NCBI GenBank assembly: GCA_015067825.1
Contig: SVLQ01000002.1
Span: 62,001 to 126,000, forward strand
DNA: 64,000 bases
Direction: 5' to 3'
DNA from: Oscillospiraceae bacterium
GTDB lineage: Bacteria > Bacillota > Clostridia > Oscillospirales > QAMX01
Both the position numbers and the translations under genes were made by a program. Below the pieces are notes generated by a model, which saw only the letters and a program-made list of their open reading frames with translations, searched no databases and was not told the origin of the DNA. Positions 1 through 8,778 of this stretch are shown in pieces. Within the stretch, counting starts at the first letter, position 1. Each line of letters begins with the position of its first letter.

Positions 1-79
1 CTTCCCCTTTATATGATAATTTTTTTGAAATGCAGATTCTTCTTATATTATAACACAGATGCGTGCTTGTTTCAAGGCT

Positions 80-1252
80 TTAGAGTCCTTCGGTCTCTTC
101 GAGCTTGCCGTCGACGAACTTGACTGGGCGGATATCGGAGTGCGTGTAGCGGATGATATCCTTGAGGCGGCCGAATTCGGTGATGTCGTAGAAGACGAAG
201 GCTTCACCCTCACGCTTGGCGCGGCCGGTACGGCCGATGCGGTGGATGTAGTAGGCGTTGTCCTGCGGGACGTCGTAGTTGAAAACGACGTCAACGTCCT
301 CAACGTCGATACCGCGGGCGGCGACGTCGGTGGCGACCAAGATGCGCAGACGGTGCTTCTTGAAGCGGTCCATGATCTTCATGCGCACACTCTGGCTGAT
401 GTCGCTGGAGAGACCGTCGGCATCGTAGCCGCGGGCTTTGAGCTCCTTGACGAGGCGCTCGGTCATGCGCTTGGTGTTGCAGAACACGATCACGCGCTGG
501 TAGTCGAAGGTGTCGAACAGCTTGATCAGAACGGGGATCTTTTCGCCGCTCGAGAGGCGCATGCCGTACTGCTTGATCTTCGGCGCATTTTCTTTGGCGC
601 GTTCAACCGTGATCTCGGCCGCGTCGCGCTGGTAGAGCCACATGATGTCCATGACTTCGCGCGTGATCGTCGCCGAGAACATGGCGAGCTGCTTCTCCTT
701 GGGCAGCTTGTCGAGGATCTTGGAAACGTCCTTGAAAAAGCCCATGTCGAGCATTTCGTCGGCTTCGTCGAGGACGGCGATCTTGACCTTGCCCGGCTTG
801 ATCGTGTGGCGGCCCATGTGGTCGAGCAGACGTCCCGGCGTGGCCACGACGATCTGCGGCCGCTTTTTCAAGAGGGTGATCTGCGCGTTGATGGGCTGGC
901 CGCCGTACAGCACGGCGGTGCGGATGCCGCTGGTGAAAGCGGTCAGGCGGCAGAGCTCGGTGTTGATCTGCACGGCGAGCTCACGCGTGGGCGCTAAGAT
1001 CAGCGCCTGCAGGTCGGCGGAGTCGCGGTCGATTTTTTCGATGATGGGGATGCCGAACGCAAAGGTCTTGCCCGTGCCGGTCGGCGCCTTGACCACGAGG
1101 TCGCAGCCGCTGCGCATCACGGGGATCGTTTTCTGCTGGACTTCCGTCAGCTCCTCAAACCCGATCGAGTCGATCGCCTTCTGCATTTCGGCAGTCAGCG
1201 CGATCCCGAGCCGGCCGACGGTAAGCTCGGCAGTTTTGTGTTGTTCTTCCAT
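80..1252 (-). CDS. DEAD-box ATP-dependent RNA helicase
   Basis: ATP-dependent RNA unwinding, probably in ribosome assembly or cold/RNA-turnover functions in the cytoplasm. At 390 residues it is a minimal two-RecA-domain helicase. Visible motifs: Q motif around 31-46, motif I APTGTGKT 56-63, PTRELA 88-93, TPGR 138-141, DEAD 162-165, SAT 193-195, ARGID 312-316 and HRIGRTGR 337-344. There is no long basic or DbpA-type C-terminal extension, so it is closer to RhlE/CshB-like short forms than to DeaD/CshA. The ATG at 1252 has GGAGAA upstream. It follows the M42 peptidase gene after 54 bases on the same strand and may be cotranscribed. The family is certain; the specific RNA substrate is not. Confidence 0.95.
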   Translation of the reverse strand: MEEQHKTAELTVGRLGIALTAEMQKAIDSIGFEELTEVQQKTIPVMRSGCDLVVKAPTGTGKTFAFGIPIIEKIDRDSADLQALILAPTRELAVQINTELCRLTAFTSGIRTAVLYGGQPINAQITLLKKRPQIVVATPGRLLDHMGRHTIKPGKVKIAVLDEADEMLDMGFFKDVSKILDKLPKEKQLAMFSATITREVMDIMWLYQRDAAEITVERAKENAPKIKQYGMRLSSGEKIPVLIKLFDTFDYQRVIVFCNTKRMTERLVKELKARGYDADGLSSDISQSVRMKIMDRFKKHRLRILVATDVAARGIDVEDVDVVFNYDVPQDNAYYIHRIGRTGRAKREGEAFVFYDITEFGRLKDIIRYTHSDIRPVKFVDGKLEETEGL

Positions 1253-1306
1253 GGTATTGGTTCTCCTGTCGGCGGTGTCACCGTAGTGATGTAAAATGTC
1301 TGAAAA

Positions 1307-2347
1307 TCAGATCGAAAGATAGCCGCAAAGGACTTTCAGCGTGTTGAAAACGCCGTCAATGTGGCTGCGCTCGTAGCCGTGGCTGGCGTAAACGCCCGCA
1401 CCGATCAGCCCGTGGCGGATATCGTATCCGGCACGCAGGGTGGCCTCAACGTCGGAGCCGTAGTGCGGATAGACGTCAACGGCGTAATCCGCGCCCGTCG
1501 CCTTTGCCGCGGCGATCAGCTTGCCGGTCACTTCGTAGCTGTAGGGGCCGCCCGAATCTTTGGCGCAGATCGAAACCTGCTTTTCCGTGCAGGTGAGACC
1601 GGTGCCGACGCAGCCCATGTCGATCGAGATCGCTTCCGTCACACCCTTGGGCACGGAGGCCGAACCGCCGTGGCCGACTTCTTCGTAAACGGTGACGTGC
1701 GCGTAAACGCGGCGCGAAAGCGTGATCTTTTCGTCGCGCAGGTATTTGGCAAAGCCGAGCAGGATGCCGACGGAGAGCTTGTCGTCGAGGAAGCGGCTTT
1801 TCAGATAACCCGAAGCGGTGCGGCGGGTGCGCGGGTCAAAGCAGACGAGATCGCCGACCTCGATGCCAAGCGCACGGGTATCGGCGGCGGAGCGGACGTC
1901 TTCGTCGAGGACGACCTCAACGGTGTCCCATGTGCGGCCGGTCGTCGCGTAGTCGCTGTTGACGTGCGTGGAGGCGTTGATGAGCTGCAGCGTGCCGTCA
2001 ATGACCGCGCCGTCGCGCGTGTAAACGCGCACGGTTTCGGCCTCGGCGTTGTTGGCGCTCATGCCGCCGAGCGGGACTGCGCGCAGGCGGCCGTTGCCTT
2101 TGATCTCCGCGACCATCGCGCCGAGCGTATCGGCGTGCGCCTCCAAAAAGAGGGCGTCTTCGGTGTCTGTACCGCCCAAATCAACGAGCACGCCGCCTTT
2201 GGTCGTCAGCTTTGCGTCAAATCCGAGGGCGGAAAATGCGTTCTTCACCCATTCTGCTGCGCGGGCGGTAAAGCCGGAGGGCGAGTCGATCGCCAAAAGG
2301 GCAGCGGTCTGCTTCCATGCGAAATCAGCGTAAGCGGTAGTGATCAT
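1307..2347 (-). CDS. M42 family metallo-aminopeptidase
   Basis: Cytoplasmic zinc/cobalt-dependent aminopeptidase of the glutamyl-aminopeptidase/endoglucanase-M (M42) family, 346 residues. Seen: the metal-binding EAHAD segment near residue 70, the catalytic-base segment YEEVGHGG about two thirds along, the metal-ligand region SIDMGCVG shortly after, and a late HYGSD segment typical of the family. I chose the ATG at 2347 because AGGAGGACG sits 3-12 bases upstream; an upstream in-frame ATG at 2401 would lie inside the promoter. It has its own sigma-A promoter and probably heads a two-gene unit with the helicase. Substrate preference (acidic N-termini versus broad) cannot be read from sequence. 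Confidence 0.9.
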   Translation of the reverse strand: MITTAYADFAWKQTAALLAIDSPSGFTARAAEWVKNAFSALGFDAKLTTKGGVLVDLGGTDTEDALFLEAHADTLGAMVAEIKGNGRLRAVPLGGMSANNAEAETVRVYTRDGAVIDGTLQLINASTHVNSDYATTGRTWDTVEVVLDEDVRSAADTRALGIEVGDLVCFDPRTRRTASGYLKSRFLDDKLSVGILLGFAKYLRDEKITLSRRVYAHVTVYEEVGHGGSASVPKGVTEAISIDMGCVGTGLTCTEKQVSICAKDSGGPYSYEVTGKLIAAAKATGADYAVDVYPHYGSDVEATLRAGYDIRHGLIGAGVYASHGYERSHIDGVFNTLKVLCGYLSI

Positions 2348-2389
2348 AAAACGTCCTCCTTTTTCTGCGGCCAAAAACCCGCAGGATAT

Positions 2390-2418
2390 ATGATACCCCA
2401 TTTTTTGAAATTTGTCAA
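2390..2418 (-). promoter_or_regulatory. Sigma-A promoter of the M42 peptidase gene
   Basis: On the minus strand a perfect TTGACA (2418-2413) is followed after 17 bases by TATCAT (2395-2390), about 45 bases upstream of the ATG. Confidence 0.7.
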
Positions 2419-2500
2419 TATCTGCGTGTTTGTTTTGTCACTTTTTCCGACGAAAAAAGCGTTTTTTTATGTATCGGTGTCAAACTGTACGGAAAAAGAA

Positions 2501-2526
2501 ATCGCCCCGACAACCGTCGGGGCGAT
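2501..2526 (-). terminator. Rho-independent terminator after argH
   Basis: An 11-bp perfect stem (ATCGCCCCGAC / GTCGGGGCGAT) with a 4-base loop is followed on the minus strand by a T-rich stretch. It lies just past the argH stop codon. Confidence 0.8.
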
Positions 2527-2544
2527 AGGATTTTAATGTTTTTT

Positions 2545-3927
2545 TCAGAAACCGAACGCTTCCAGTTGTGCGGTGGCAGATGCGATCTGCCGCGCAACTT
2601 CTTTCGGGGCGGGGCCGCCGATGACCGAACGGCCTTCCACGCAGCGCTCCAGCGAGATCGCCGCGTAGATATCGTCGGCAAAGCTCTCGTCGAACTGGTG
2701 GTAGTCGTCCAGAGTCATCGTTTCCAGCGTTTTACCGGATTCGACGCAGAAGCGGATGATCATACCGGTGACCTGATAGGCATCGCGGAACGCCATGCCC
2801 TTGCCGACGAGGTAGTCGGCGCAGTCGGTGGCGTTGATGAAGCCTGCGGCCGCCAGCTTGCGCATTCTTTCGCGGCGGACCTTCATGGTCGCGCACATCG
2901 GGATCAGCGTTTTCAGGCAGATCGCCGCGGTGTCGCAGGAATCGAAGAGGGCTTCTTTGTCCTCCTGCATATCCTTGTTGTACGCGAGCGGCAGACCCTT
3001 CATCGCCGTCAGCAGCGCCATCAGATCGCCGAATACGCGGCCGGATTTGCCGCGGACCAGCTCGCAGACGTCGGGGTTCTTCTTCTGCGGCATGATCGAC
3101 GAGCCGGTGGCAAACGCGTCGTCGAGCTCGATGTAGCCGAATTCGTGCGAGCACCAAAGGATGACCTCTTCGGCAAAGCGCGAAAGGTGGACCATGAGGA
3201 TCGAAAGATCGCTCATCAGCTCCAAAGCGAAGTCGCGGTCGGAAACGCCGTCCATGCTGTTGTCGCTGGGGCGGGCGAAGCCGAGCAGCTCCGCGGTGAT
3301 CGTGCGGTCAATGGGGTAGGTGGTCGAGGCGAGCGCACCGCTGCCCAGCGGGCAGGTATCCATGCGCGCTTGACAGTCGGCGAGACGGCCGACGTCACGC
3401 AGGAGCATGTTGACGTACGCCATCAGAATGTGCGCGAAGGTCACGGGCTGGGCGCGCTGCAGATGCGTGTAGCCCGACATAACGGTGTCGAGGTTCTCTG
3501 CGGCGATCTTAAGCAGCGTTTTGGCAAATTCGGCGACGAGTGCGGCGAGCTCGCCTGCTTCGCGCTTGACGTAAAGCTTGAAGTCGGTGGCGACCTGGTC
3601 GTTGCGGCTGCGCGCGGTGTGCAGCTTTTTGCCGGTCGTGCCGATGCGCTCGGTCAAGGTCTGCTCCACGAAGGTGTGGATATCCTCGGCGGTCATATCG
3701 ATGGCAACGGTGCCGTTTTCGATCTCGGCGAGGAGCTTTGCGAGCTCGGTCGTCAGCGTTTCGCCTTCCTCGGGCGTGAGGATGCCGCAGGCGGTGAGCA
3801 TTTTTGCGTGGGCGATGCTGCCGGTGATGTCCTCGCGGACAAGGCGGCTGTCAAACGAGATCGACGAGTTGAAGTCGTTGACCTGCGCGTCGACCTCTTT
3901 GGTAAAACGTCCCTTCCAGAGCTTCAT
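2545..3927 (-). CDS. argH: Argininosuccinate lyase
   Basis: Last step of arginine synthesis: argininosuccinate to arginine plus fumarate, in a cytoplasmic homotetramer. The 460-residue length is the family norm. Seen: N-terminal LWKGRF..., TARSRNDQVATD in the first third, and the fumarase/aspartase-superfamily signature GSSIMPQKKNPD carrying the flexible catalytic-serine loop. The ATG at 3927 follows the argG stop by only 3 bases, so the two genes are translated from one message in pathway order (argG then argH). A strong terminator follows the gene. Confidence 0.97.
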   Translation of the reverse strand: MKLWKGRFTKEVDAQVNDFNSSISFDSRLVREDITGSIAHAKMLTACGILTPEEGETLTTELAKLLAEIENGTVAIDMTAEDIHTFVEQTLTERIGTTGKKLHTARSRNDQVATDFKLYVKREAGELAALVAEFAKTLLKIAAENLDTVMSGYTHLQRAQPVTFAHILMAYVNMLLRDVGRLADCQARMDTCPLGSGALASTTYPIDRTITAELLGFARPSDNSMDGVSDRDFALELMSDLSILMVHLSRFAEEVILWCSHEFGYIELDDAFATGSSIMPQKKNPDVCELVRGKSGRVFGDLMALLTAMKGLPLAYNKDMQEDKEALFDSCDTAAICLKTLIPMCATMKVRRERMRKLAAAGFINATDCADYLVGKGMAFRDAYQVTGMIIRFCVESGKTLETMTLDDYHQFDESFADDIYAAISLERCVEGRSVIGGPAPKEVARQIASATAQLEAFGF

Positions 3928-3930
3928 GGT

Positions 3931-5166
3931 TTATTCGGCCTTCGCGTCGCGGGCTTTTTTCAGCAGCGCGCTGATCTTGACCGGCAGGCCGAAGAGGTTG
4001 ATGAAGCCCTGCGAGTCGTACTGGTCGTAAACTTCGTCTTCGCCGAAGGAAGCGAATTCTTCGCTGTAGAGGGAGTACGGCGAGGTAACGCCGGCGTTCA
4101 TAACGTTGCCCTTGTAGAGCTTGAGCTTGACGTCGCCGGTAACGGTCTGCTGCGTGGAGGTAACGAAGGCGCTCAGCGCTTCTCTGACCGGGGTGTACCA
4201 CTGGCCGAAGTAAACGAGGTCGGCGAATTTGCCGGCGAGCTGCTGCTTCAGGTGCATGGTTTCGCGGTCGAGGCAGAGCATTTCGAGCATTTCATGCGCG
4301 GCGTAGAGGATCGTGCCGCCCGGAGTCTCGTAGACACCGCGGGACTTCATACCGACGAGGCGGTTTTCGACGATGTCGATGATGCCGATGCCGTTGGCGC
4401 CGCCGATCTTGTTGAGTTCTTCGATGATGGCCAGAGCTTCCATCTTTTCGCCGTTGAGTGCAACCGGCGCGCCCTTGTCGAAGCTGAGGGTGATGTAGGT
4501 CGGTTCGTCCGGAGCCTTTTCGGGGGTGACGCCCAGCTCAAGGATCTTGTCGTACATCGGTTCGTTGGCCGGATCTTCGAGGTCGAGGCCTTCGTGGCTC
4601 AGGTGCCAGAGGTTCTTATCCTTGGAGTAGCTGGTTTCGCGGGTCATCGGGATCGGAATGTTGTGCGCTTCGGCGTAGGCGATCTCGTCGTCGCGGGATT
4701 TCATTTCCCAGGTACGCCACGGGGCGATGATGTCGAGTTCGGGGGCGAAGTGCTTGATCGTCAGTTCAAAGCGGACCTGGTCGTTGCCTTTGCCGGTGCA
4801 GCCGTGGGCGATGGCGTCGGCGCCTTCGGCCAGAGCGATCTCAACGATGCGCTTGGCGATGACCGGACGGGCAAACGAGGTGCCCAGCAGGTAGGTGTTT
4901 TCGTATTTCGCGCCGGCCTGGACGGTCGGGACGATGAATTCGTCGACGAATTCCTTGCGGAGGTCTTCGATGTAGAGCTTGGAAGCGCCGGTCTTGAGGG
5001 CTTTTTCTTCCAGACCGGTGAGCTCGGCGCCCTGGCCGACGTCGGCGGCGACGGCGATAACTTCACAGCCGTAGTTTTCTTTCAGCCACGGAATAATGAC
5101 CGACGTATCCAGACCGCCGGAGTACGCCAGAACGACTTTTTTATAGGTTTTCTTCGCTTTATTCAT
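3931..5166 (-). CDS. argG: Argininosuccinate synthase
   Basis: ATP-dependent condensation of citrulline and aspartate to argininosuccinate, cytoplasmic. 411 residues from the ATG at 5166, which is preceded by TGGAGGAT; an in-frame ATG far upstream would lie beyond the promoter. The P-loop-like N-type ATP pyrophosphatase motif AYSGGLDTS is within the first 20 residues, and the citrulline/aspartate-binding region contains [14 protein letters not shown]. First gene of an argGH operon, three bases from argH. No other arginine genes are in the window. Confidence 0.97.
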   Translation of the reverse strand: MNKAKKTYKKVVLAYSGGLDTSVIIPWLKENYGCEVIAVAADVGQGAELTGLEEKALKTGASKLYIEDLRKEFVDEFIVPTVQAGAKYENTYLLGTSFARPVIAKRIVEIALAEGADAIAHGCTGKGNDQVRFELTIKHFAPELDIIAPWRTWEMKSRDDEIAYAEAHNIPIPMTRETSYSKDKNLWHLSHEGLDLEDPANEPMYDKILELGVTPEKAPDEPTYITLSFDKGAPVALNGEKMEALAIIEELNKIGGANGIGIIDIVENRLVGMKSRGVYETPGGTILYAAHEMLEMLCLDRETMHLKQQLAGKFADLVYFGQWYTPVREALSAFVTSTQQTVTGDVKLKLYKGNVMNAGVTSPYSLYSEEFASFGEDEVYDQYDSQGFINLFGLPVKISALLKKARDAKAE

Positions 5167-5208
5167 GAGTTTATCCTCCAAAATAATAGTCTGCGGAATG
5201 ATAGCATA

Positions 5209-5237
5209 ATTATACAGCAAACAGAAAACAAATGCAA
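5209..5237 (-). promoter_or_regulatory. Sigma-A promoter of argGH
   Basis: On the minus strand TTGCAT (5237-5232), a 17-base spacer and a perfect TATAAT (5214-5209) lie about 43 bases upstream of the argG start codon. The remaining gap up to the divergent promoter at 5406 (5238-5405) has no gene. Its only notable item is an ATGCAT-rich stretch at 5354-5395. Confidence 0.7.
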
Positions 5238-5405
5238 TAGTGAACTTCCATAAATCCACACAATTTTTTATCCGTTTTATGTGGATGTAGTCGGTGAAAA
5301 ACCAAGGTTTTTTTCGGGATACTCCGCAAGCCTTATTTGGACGGCATACGTTGATATGATAAAATATGCATACTGATGCATAAATATTATTCACGGTTTG
5401 TTTTC

Positions 5406-5434
5406 TTGACCTGCGGGCGGTTATGGTATATAAT
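5406..5434 (+). promoter_or_regulatory. Sigma-A promoter of the DUF5685 operon
   Basis: TTGACC, a 17-base spacer and TATAAT lie 44 bases before the ATG at 5479. This promoter is divergent from argGH. Confidence 0.75.
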
Positions 5435-5478
5435 TATAGTAGAAAATTATAGGAAGATGGTTTTGACAGGAGTTTGTC

Positions 5479-6369
5479 ATGTACGGTTACGTCCGCCCGC
5501 TGAAGCCGGAACTGAAGATCCGGGAATTTGAACGCTATCAGGCCGTGTACTGCGGTCTCTGCCACGCGCTGGCCAAGCGCTTTGGGCTGCTCGCGCGGTT
5601 TTGCGTCAATTACGATATGACTTTGCCGATTCTGCTCGCCACCGATTCCGCTCCGACCGTTTGCCGCAAGCGCTGCATCGCCCATCCGCTGAAAAAACGC
5701 TGCGTGATCTGCGCCTCTCCCATACTCGACCGTGCGGCGGATATGACGATGATCCTTGCCTACCATAAGCTCAGCGATACGGTCGCCGACTCCCGTGGTT
5801 GGAAGCGCCGCGGCGCGCGCATCGGACGCTTTTTCTTCCGCCGCGGCTATCAAAGGGCTGCCGCGCGCGAAGCGGAATTCGATGCGGTCGTCCGCGAAAA
5901 TCTTGCCGGGCTCGCCGAACTCGAAGCGACGCTGACTGCGGCCGATGCCGCCGCGGCGCTCGACAAAACTGCCGCCTGCTTTGCCGAAGTCACCGCCGGA
6001 TTTGCCCTGCTCGCGCCCGAACAGGCGCGCATCTGGCGCGAGATCTTCTACCACGTCGGCCGCTACGTCTATATCCTCGACGCCGCCGACGACGCCCCCA
6101 AAGATTTTCAACAGAAAAACTTTAACCCGCTGATCCTCCGATATGGGATGACGGAGCCGCAGCTGGATGCTGCGATGCAGGCCGAGATCACCCAAACGCT
6201 CGAGCTTTCGCTCTCTCTGGCATCTTCGGCGTTTGAGCTGCTGGACACAAACGCCCATACGCCGATCTGCGCCAACATCCTCTACCTCGGCTTGCCCGCC
6301 GTGATTCGCGCGGTCTTCGCCGGAACCCACCGCAAAAAACGCCGTTTTTGGCGAAAACAGAATATATAG
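5479..6369 (+). CDS. DUF5685 family protein
   Basis: 296 residues, no known biochemical role. The N-terminus MYGYVRP...YCGLCHALAKRFG is characteristic of DUF5685, a family common in Clostridia. Visible features are a cluster of cysteines in the first 80 residues (CGLC, CRKRC, CVICAS), which could bind metal or an Fe-S cluster, followed by a mainly helical, Ala- and Glu-rich segment. The pattern DAADD near residue 200 recalls an acidic helical bundle. No signal peptide. It heads a run of plus-strand genes with a J-domain protein and a membrane protein, and this co-occurrence suggests a shared envelope or folding role (inference). Confidence 0.85.
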   Translation: MYGYVRPLKPELKIREFERYQAVYCGLCHALAKRFGLLARFCVNYDMTLPILLATDSAPTVCRKRCIAHPLKKRCVICASPILDRAADMTMILAYHKLSDTVADSRGWKRRGARIGRFFFRRGYQRAAAREAEFDAVVRENLAGLAELEATLTAADAAAALDKTAACFAEVTAGFALLAPEQARIWREIFYHVGRYVYILDAADDAPKDFQQKNFNPLILRYGMTEPQLDAAMQAEITQTLELSLSLASSAFELLDTNAHTPICANILYLGLPAVIRAVFAGTHRKKRRFWRKQNI

Positions 6370-6402
6370 CTTGAAAACATCCGAAAGGTACGGTCAACGA
6401 TC

Positions 6403-6999
6403 ATGGATCCTTACAAAGTGCTTGGCGTCAGCCCCAATGCCTCCGACGAGGAGATCAAACAGGCCTATCGCGCACTCGTCAAAAAATATCACCCCGACAA
6501 CTACGTGAACAATCCCATTGCCGATCTCGCCGCCGAAAAAATGGCGCAGATCAACACGGCCTACGAGACGATCCAAAAAATGCGCAGCGGCCAGAGCGCG
6601 GGCAGCAGCTCCGACGGCAGCTACGGCCACGCCTCCTCGCCACAGTACGCGACGATCCGCAGCTATATCAGCGCGGGCAACCTCGACGCCGCCGACGCGA
6701 TGCTCGAGCAGATCACCGACCGCGTGGCCGAGTGGTATTTCTTGAAGGGCAGCATCTGCTATCGCCGCGGCTGGCTCGACCAAGCGCAGCAGTATTTTAG
6801 CCAGGCTGCTTCGATGGATCCGTCGAACGCCGAGTACGCCGCCGCAAACAGCCGTTTTTCGCAGATGCGCGGCGTCTACCGCGACCGCGGGACGACGATG
6901 CAGGGCGGCGGCATGAACGCTTGCGATTGCTGTCAGTCGCTTTTGTGTGCCGACTGCTGCTGCGAATGCATGGGCGGCGATCTGATCTCCTGCTGCTGA
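6403..6999 (+). CDS. J-domain protein with cysteine-rich C-terminus
   Basis: An N-terminal J domain (residues 1-65) carries the HPD tripeptide at 30-32, which stimulates the ATPase of DnaK. There is no G/F-rich region and no DnaJ zinc-finger repeats, so it is a class III J protein of 198 residues. A Ser/Gly linker follows, then a helical TPR-like segment (about 85-150). The last 25 residues are strikingly Cys-rich, with nine Cys including CDCC, CADCCCEC and a terminal CC, plausibly metal-binding or acylated. The start has GAAAGG 15 bases upstream. It lies 33 bases after the DUF5685 gene. The client protein is unknown. Confidence 0.88.
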   Translation: MDPYKVLGVSPNASDEEIKQAYRALVKKYHPDNYVNNPIADLAAEKMAQINTAYETIQKMRSGQSAGSSSDGSYGHASSPQYATIRSYISAGNLDAADAMLEQITDRVAEWYFLKGSICYRRGWLDQAQQYFSQAASMDPSNAEYAAANSRFSQMRGVYRDRGTTMQGGGMNACDCCQSLLCADCCCECMGGDLISCC

Positions 7000-7012
7000 G
7001 AGGATATCCGCC

Positions 7013-7525
7013 ATGAATTCCACCAAAAAACTGGTCTTTACCTCGCTGATGGCCGCCGCGGCGATCGTTCTGATGGTCGTGGCGTCGTTCGTGCCGACGA
7101 TGTCGGTCTCGCTGGCGGTGATCGCCGGACTGTTTGTCGCCGCCGCGTTTTTGGAATGCGGCCGCACCCACGCCTTTCTCTGCTACCTGACCGCCTCGAT
7201 TCTGGGGCTGCTGCTAGTTCCGGACCGTTCGGTGGCGCTGATGTTCGTGCTTTTGTTTGGGTCGTACCCGATCTTCAAGTCGGTCGCCGAATCTGCGAGG
7301 GAGGTTTGGGTCGAGTATCTTTTGAAGTTTGCTTTCTGCAACGCGATGCTTGTGCTTTTGTACTTCCTGCTGAAATCCTTTGCCACGCTGCCGAAGCTGC
7401 CGGAGGTCAAATTTGTCTATCCGCTGACGCTTTTGGTGCTCAATATCGTGTTTTTTATCTACGATCTCGGATTTTCCAAGCTCGTATCGCTCTATCGCTA
7501 CTACCGCGCCCGCGGACGCAAATAA
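7013..7525 (+). CDS. Multi-pass membrane protein of unknown function
   Basis: 170 residues with about five hydrophobic segments (roughly 8-30, 33-50, 54-75, 98-118 and 128-150) and a basic C-terminus (RYYRARGRK), consistent with a cytoplasmic tail. The compact size and helix pattern recall small substrate-binding S components of ECF transporters, but I see no diagnostic motif and do not assign it. It starts 13 bases after the J-protein stop and ends 19 bases before tadA, so it is part of the same transcription unit. Confidence 0.75.
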   Translation: MNSTKKLVFTSLMAAAAIVLMVVASFVPTMSVSLAVIAGLFVAAAFLECGRTHAFLCYLTASILGLLLVPDRSVALMFVLLFGSYPIFKSVAESAREVWVEYLLKFAFCNAMLVLLYFLLKSFATLPKLPEVKFVYPLTLLVLNIVFFIYDLGFSKLVSLYRYYRARGRK

Positions 7526-7544
7526 GCCGAAAGGGGAGAACCGC

Positions 7545-8045
7545 ATGACCGCCGACGAACGCTTTATGCGCGAGGCCCTCAAACAAGCGAAAAAAGCCGC
7601 CGCGCTGGGCGAAGTTCCGGTTGGGTGCGTCGTCGTCTGCGACGGCGAGATCGTCGCTCGCGGCTATAACCGCCGCGAGGTCGACAAAAATGCGCTCGCC
7701 CACGCCGAACTCAAGGCCATCGACCGCGCCTGCAAAAAACTGGGTGGCTGGCGCCTGTGGAAATGCGATCTCTACGTCACGCTCGAACCCTGCCTGATGT
7801 GCGCCGGTGCGATCATCAACGCGCGCGTCAAACGCGTCGTCTACGGCGCATCCGACGATAAAACCGGCGCGTTTGGCGGGCAGTTTGCCGTGCAGACCGC
7901 TGCCGGACAGTATCAGCCGGAGGTCGAGAGCGGTGTTTTGGGCGAGGAATGCCGTGCGGTGCTGAAATCGTTTTTTGCCGAAATGCGCGCGCGCCGTGCT
8001 AAAAAAACAACCGAACCTTGCGAATCCGACGGTGCTGCGACCTGA
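7545..8045 (+). CDS. tadA: tRNA-specific adenosine deaminase
   Basis: Deaminates A34 to inosine in tRNA-Arg(ACG), allowing decoding of CGN codons. 166 residues. The cytidine-deaminase-fold zinc site is complete: HAE (in NALAHAELKAI, near residue 46) and PCxxC (TLEPCLMCAGAII, near 80). The GEVPVG segment near the N-terminus is typical of TadA. RBS AAAGGGGAG precedes the ATG. It is the distal gene of the DUF5685 operon. Confidence 0.95.
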   Translation: MTADERFMREALKQAKKAAALGEVPVGCVVVCDGEIVARGYNRREVDKNALAHAELKAIDRACKKLGGWRLWKCDLYVTLEPCLMCAGAIINARVKRVVYGASDDKTGAFGGQFAVQTAAGQYQPEVESGVLGEECRAVLKSFFAEMRARRAKKTTEPCESDGAAT

Positions 8046-8111
8046 CGCCGCACCGCCTTTTTGCAAATTGCGAACGCAAAGACCAAGCCGAATAGAACGA
8101 AGGACATAGGT

Positions 8112-8594
8112 ATGGATATCGGATTACTGTCAAAAAAATATGCGGTGCGCAGATTAGACCGAAACGATGCGGATATCGTTTATGATATGAGCCGTAAAAA
8201 TGAGATTTTCTATCGATACCATCCGCCGTTTGTTACGAAGCAGAGCATCGCAGCGGATATGGAATCACTGCCACCGGGCAAGAGCTGTGACGATAAATAC
8301 TACGTTGGCTTTTTTGAAAACAATGCATTGGTTGCGAACATGGATCTCATTTTAGGGTATCCAACAGAAGAAACTGCATGGATAGGTCTGCTGATGACAA
8401 ATGTACGCTATCAGAACAGAGGGGTTGGTTCCGGTATCGTAAAGGATGTTTGCGCCTGCTTAAAACAATTGGGCTATCAAAGAGTCCGGGTGGGAGTGGA
8501 CAAAGAAAACCCGCAGAGCAATTCTTTTTGGTCTAAAAACGGATTTTGTGTCATTTCGGAGACGGAGTATCGGGTTATGGAATTGGTAATATAA
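8112..8594 (+). CDS. GNAT family N-acetyltransferase
   Basis: 160 residues. The core shows the acetyl-CoA-binding segment RYQNRGVGSGIVKDV (Q/RxxGxG/A motif A) and the terminal NSFWSKNGF (motif B). The acceptor is unknown. I chose the ATG at 8112, with AAGGA 9 bases upstream, over an in-frame ATG at 8061 that lacks a ribosome site. Codon use here is more AT-rich than in neighbouring genes, hinting at a different origin. There is a 66-base gap after tadA. Confidence 0.85.
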   Translation: MDIGLLSKKYAVRRLDRNDADIVYDMSRKNEIFYRYHPPFVTKQSIAADMESLPPGKSCDDKYYVGFFENNALVANMDLILGYPTEETAWIGLLMTNVRYQNRGVGSGIVKDVCACLKQLGYQRVRVGVDKENPQSNSFWSKNGFCVISETEYRVMELVI

Positions 8595-8716
8595 TCCCCG
8601 AATTGCCGGTCTGCTGAAATCGGCTCTCTGCCGGGGAATAGCACCTCCAACCGTCGAGGTTTTCCAAAATAGTTTCCTGCCGGATTCTGCGTGGAAAGCA
8701 ACCGGGAATTTCCCTG

Positions 8717-8745
8717 TTGACGCGCGAGCATGGGTTCGGTATAAT
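8717..8745 (+). promoter_or_regulatory. Sigma-A promoter of the rhamnosidase gene
   Basis: TTGACG, a 17-base spacer and a perfect TATAAT end 34 bases before the ATG at 8779. Confidence 0.75.
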
Positions 8746-8778
8746 AGAGATATCAACCAAGAGGAAGGAAATCGTTTT

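Noticed and set aside
2536-5253. Plus-strand open frame of 905 codons opposite argGH
   Set aside because: It is a mirror frame of two certain genes. It has no ribosome site, its composition is odd (Val/Asp/Arg-rich) and no domain is recognisable.
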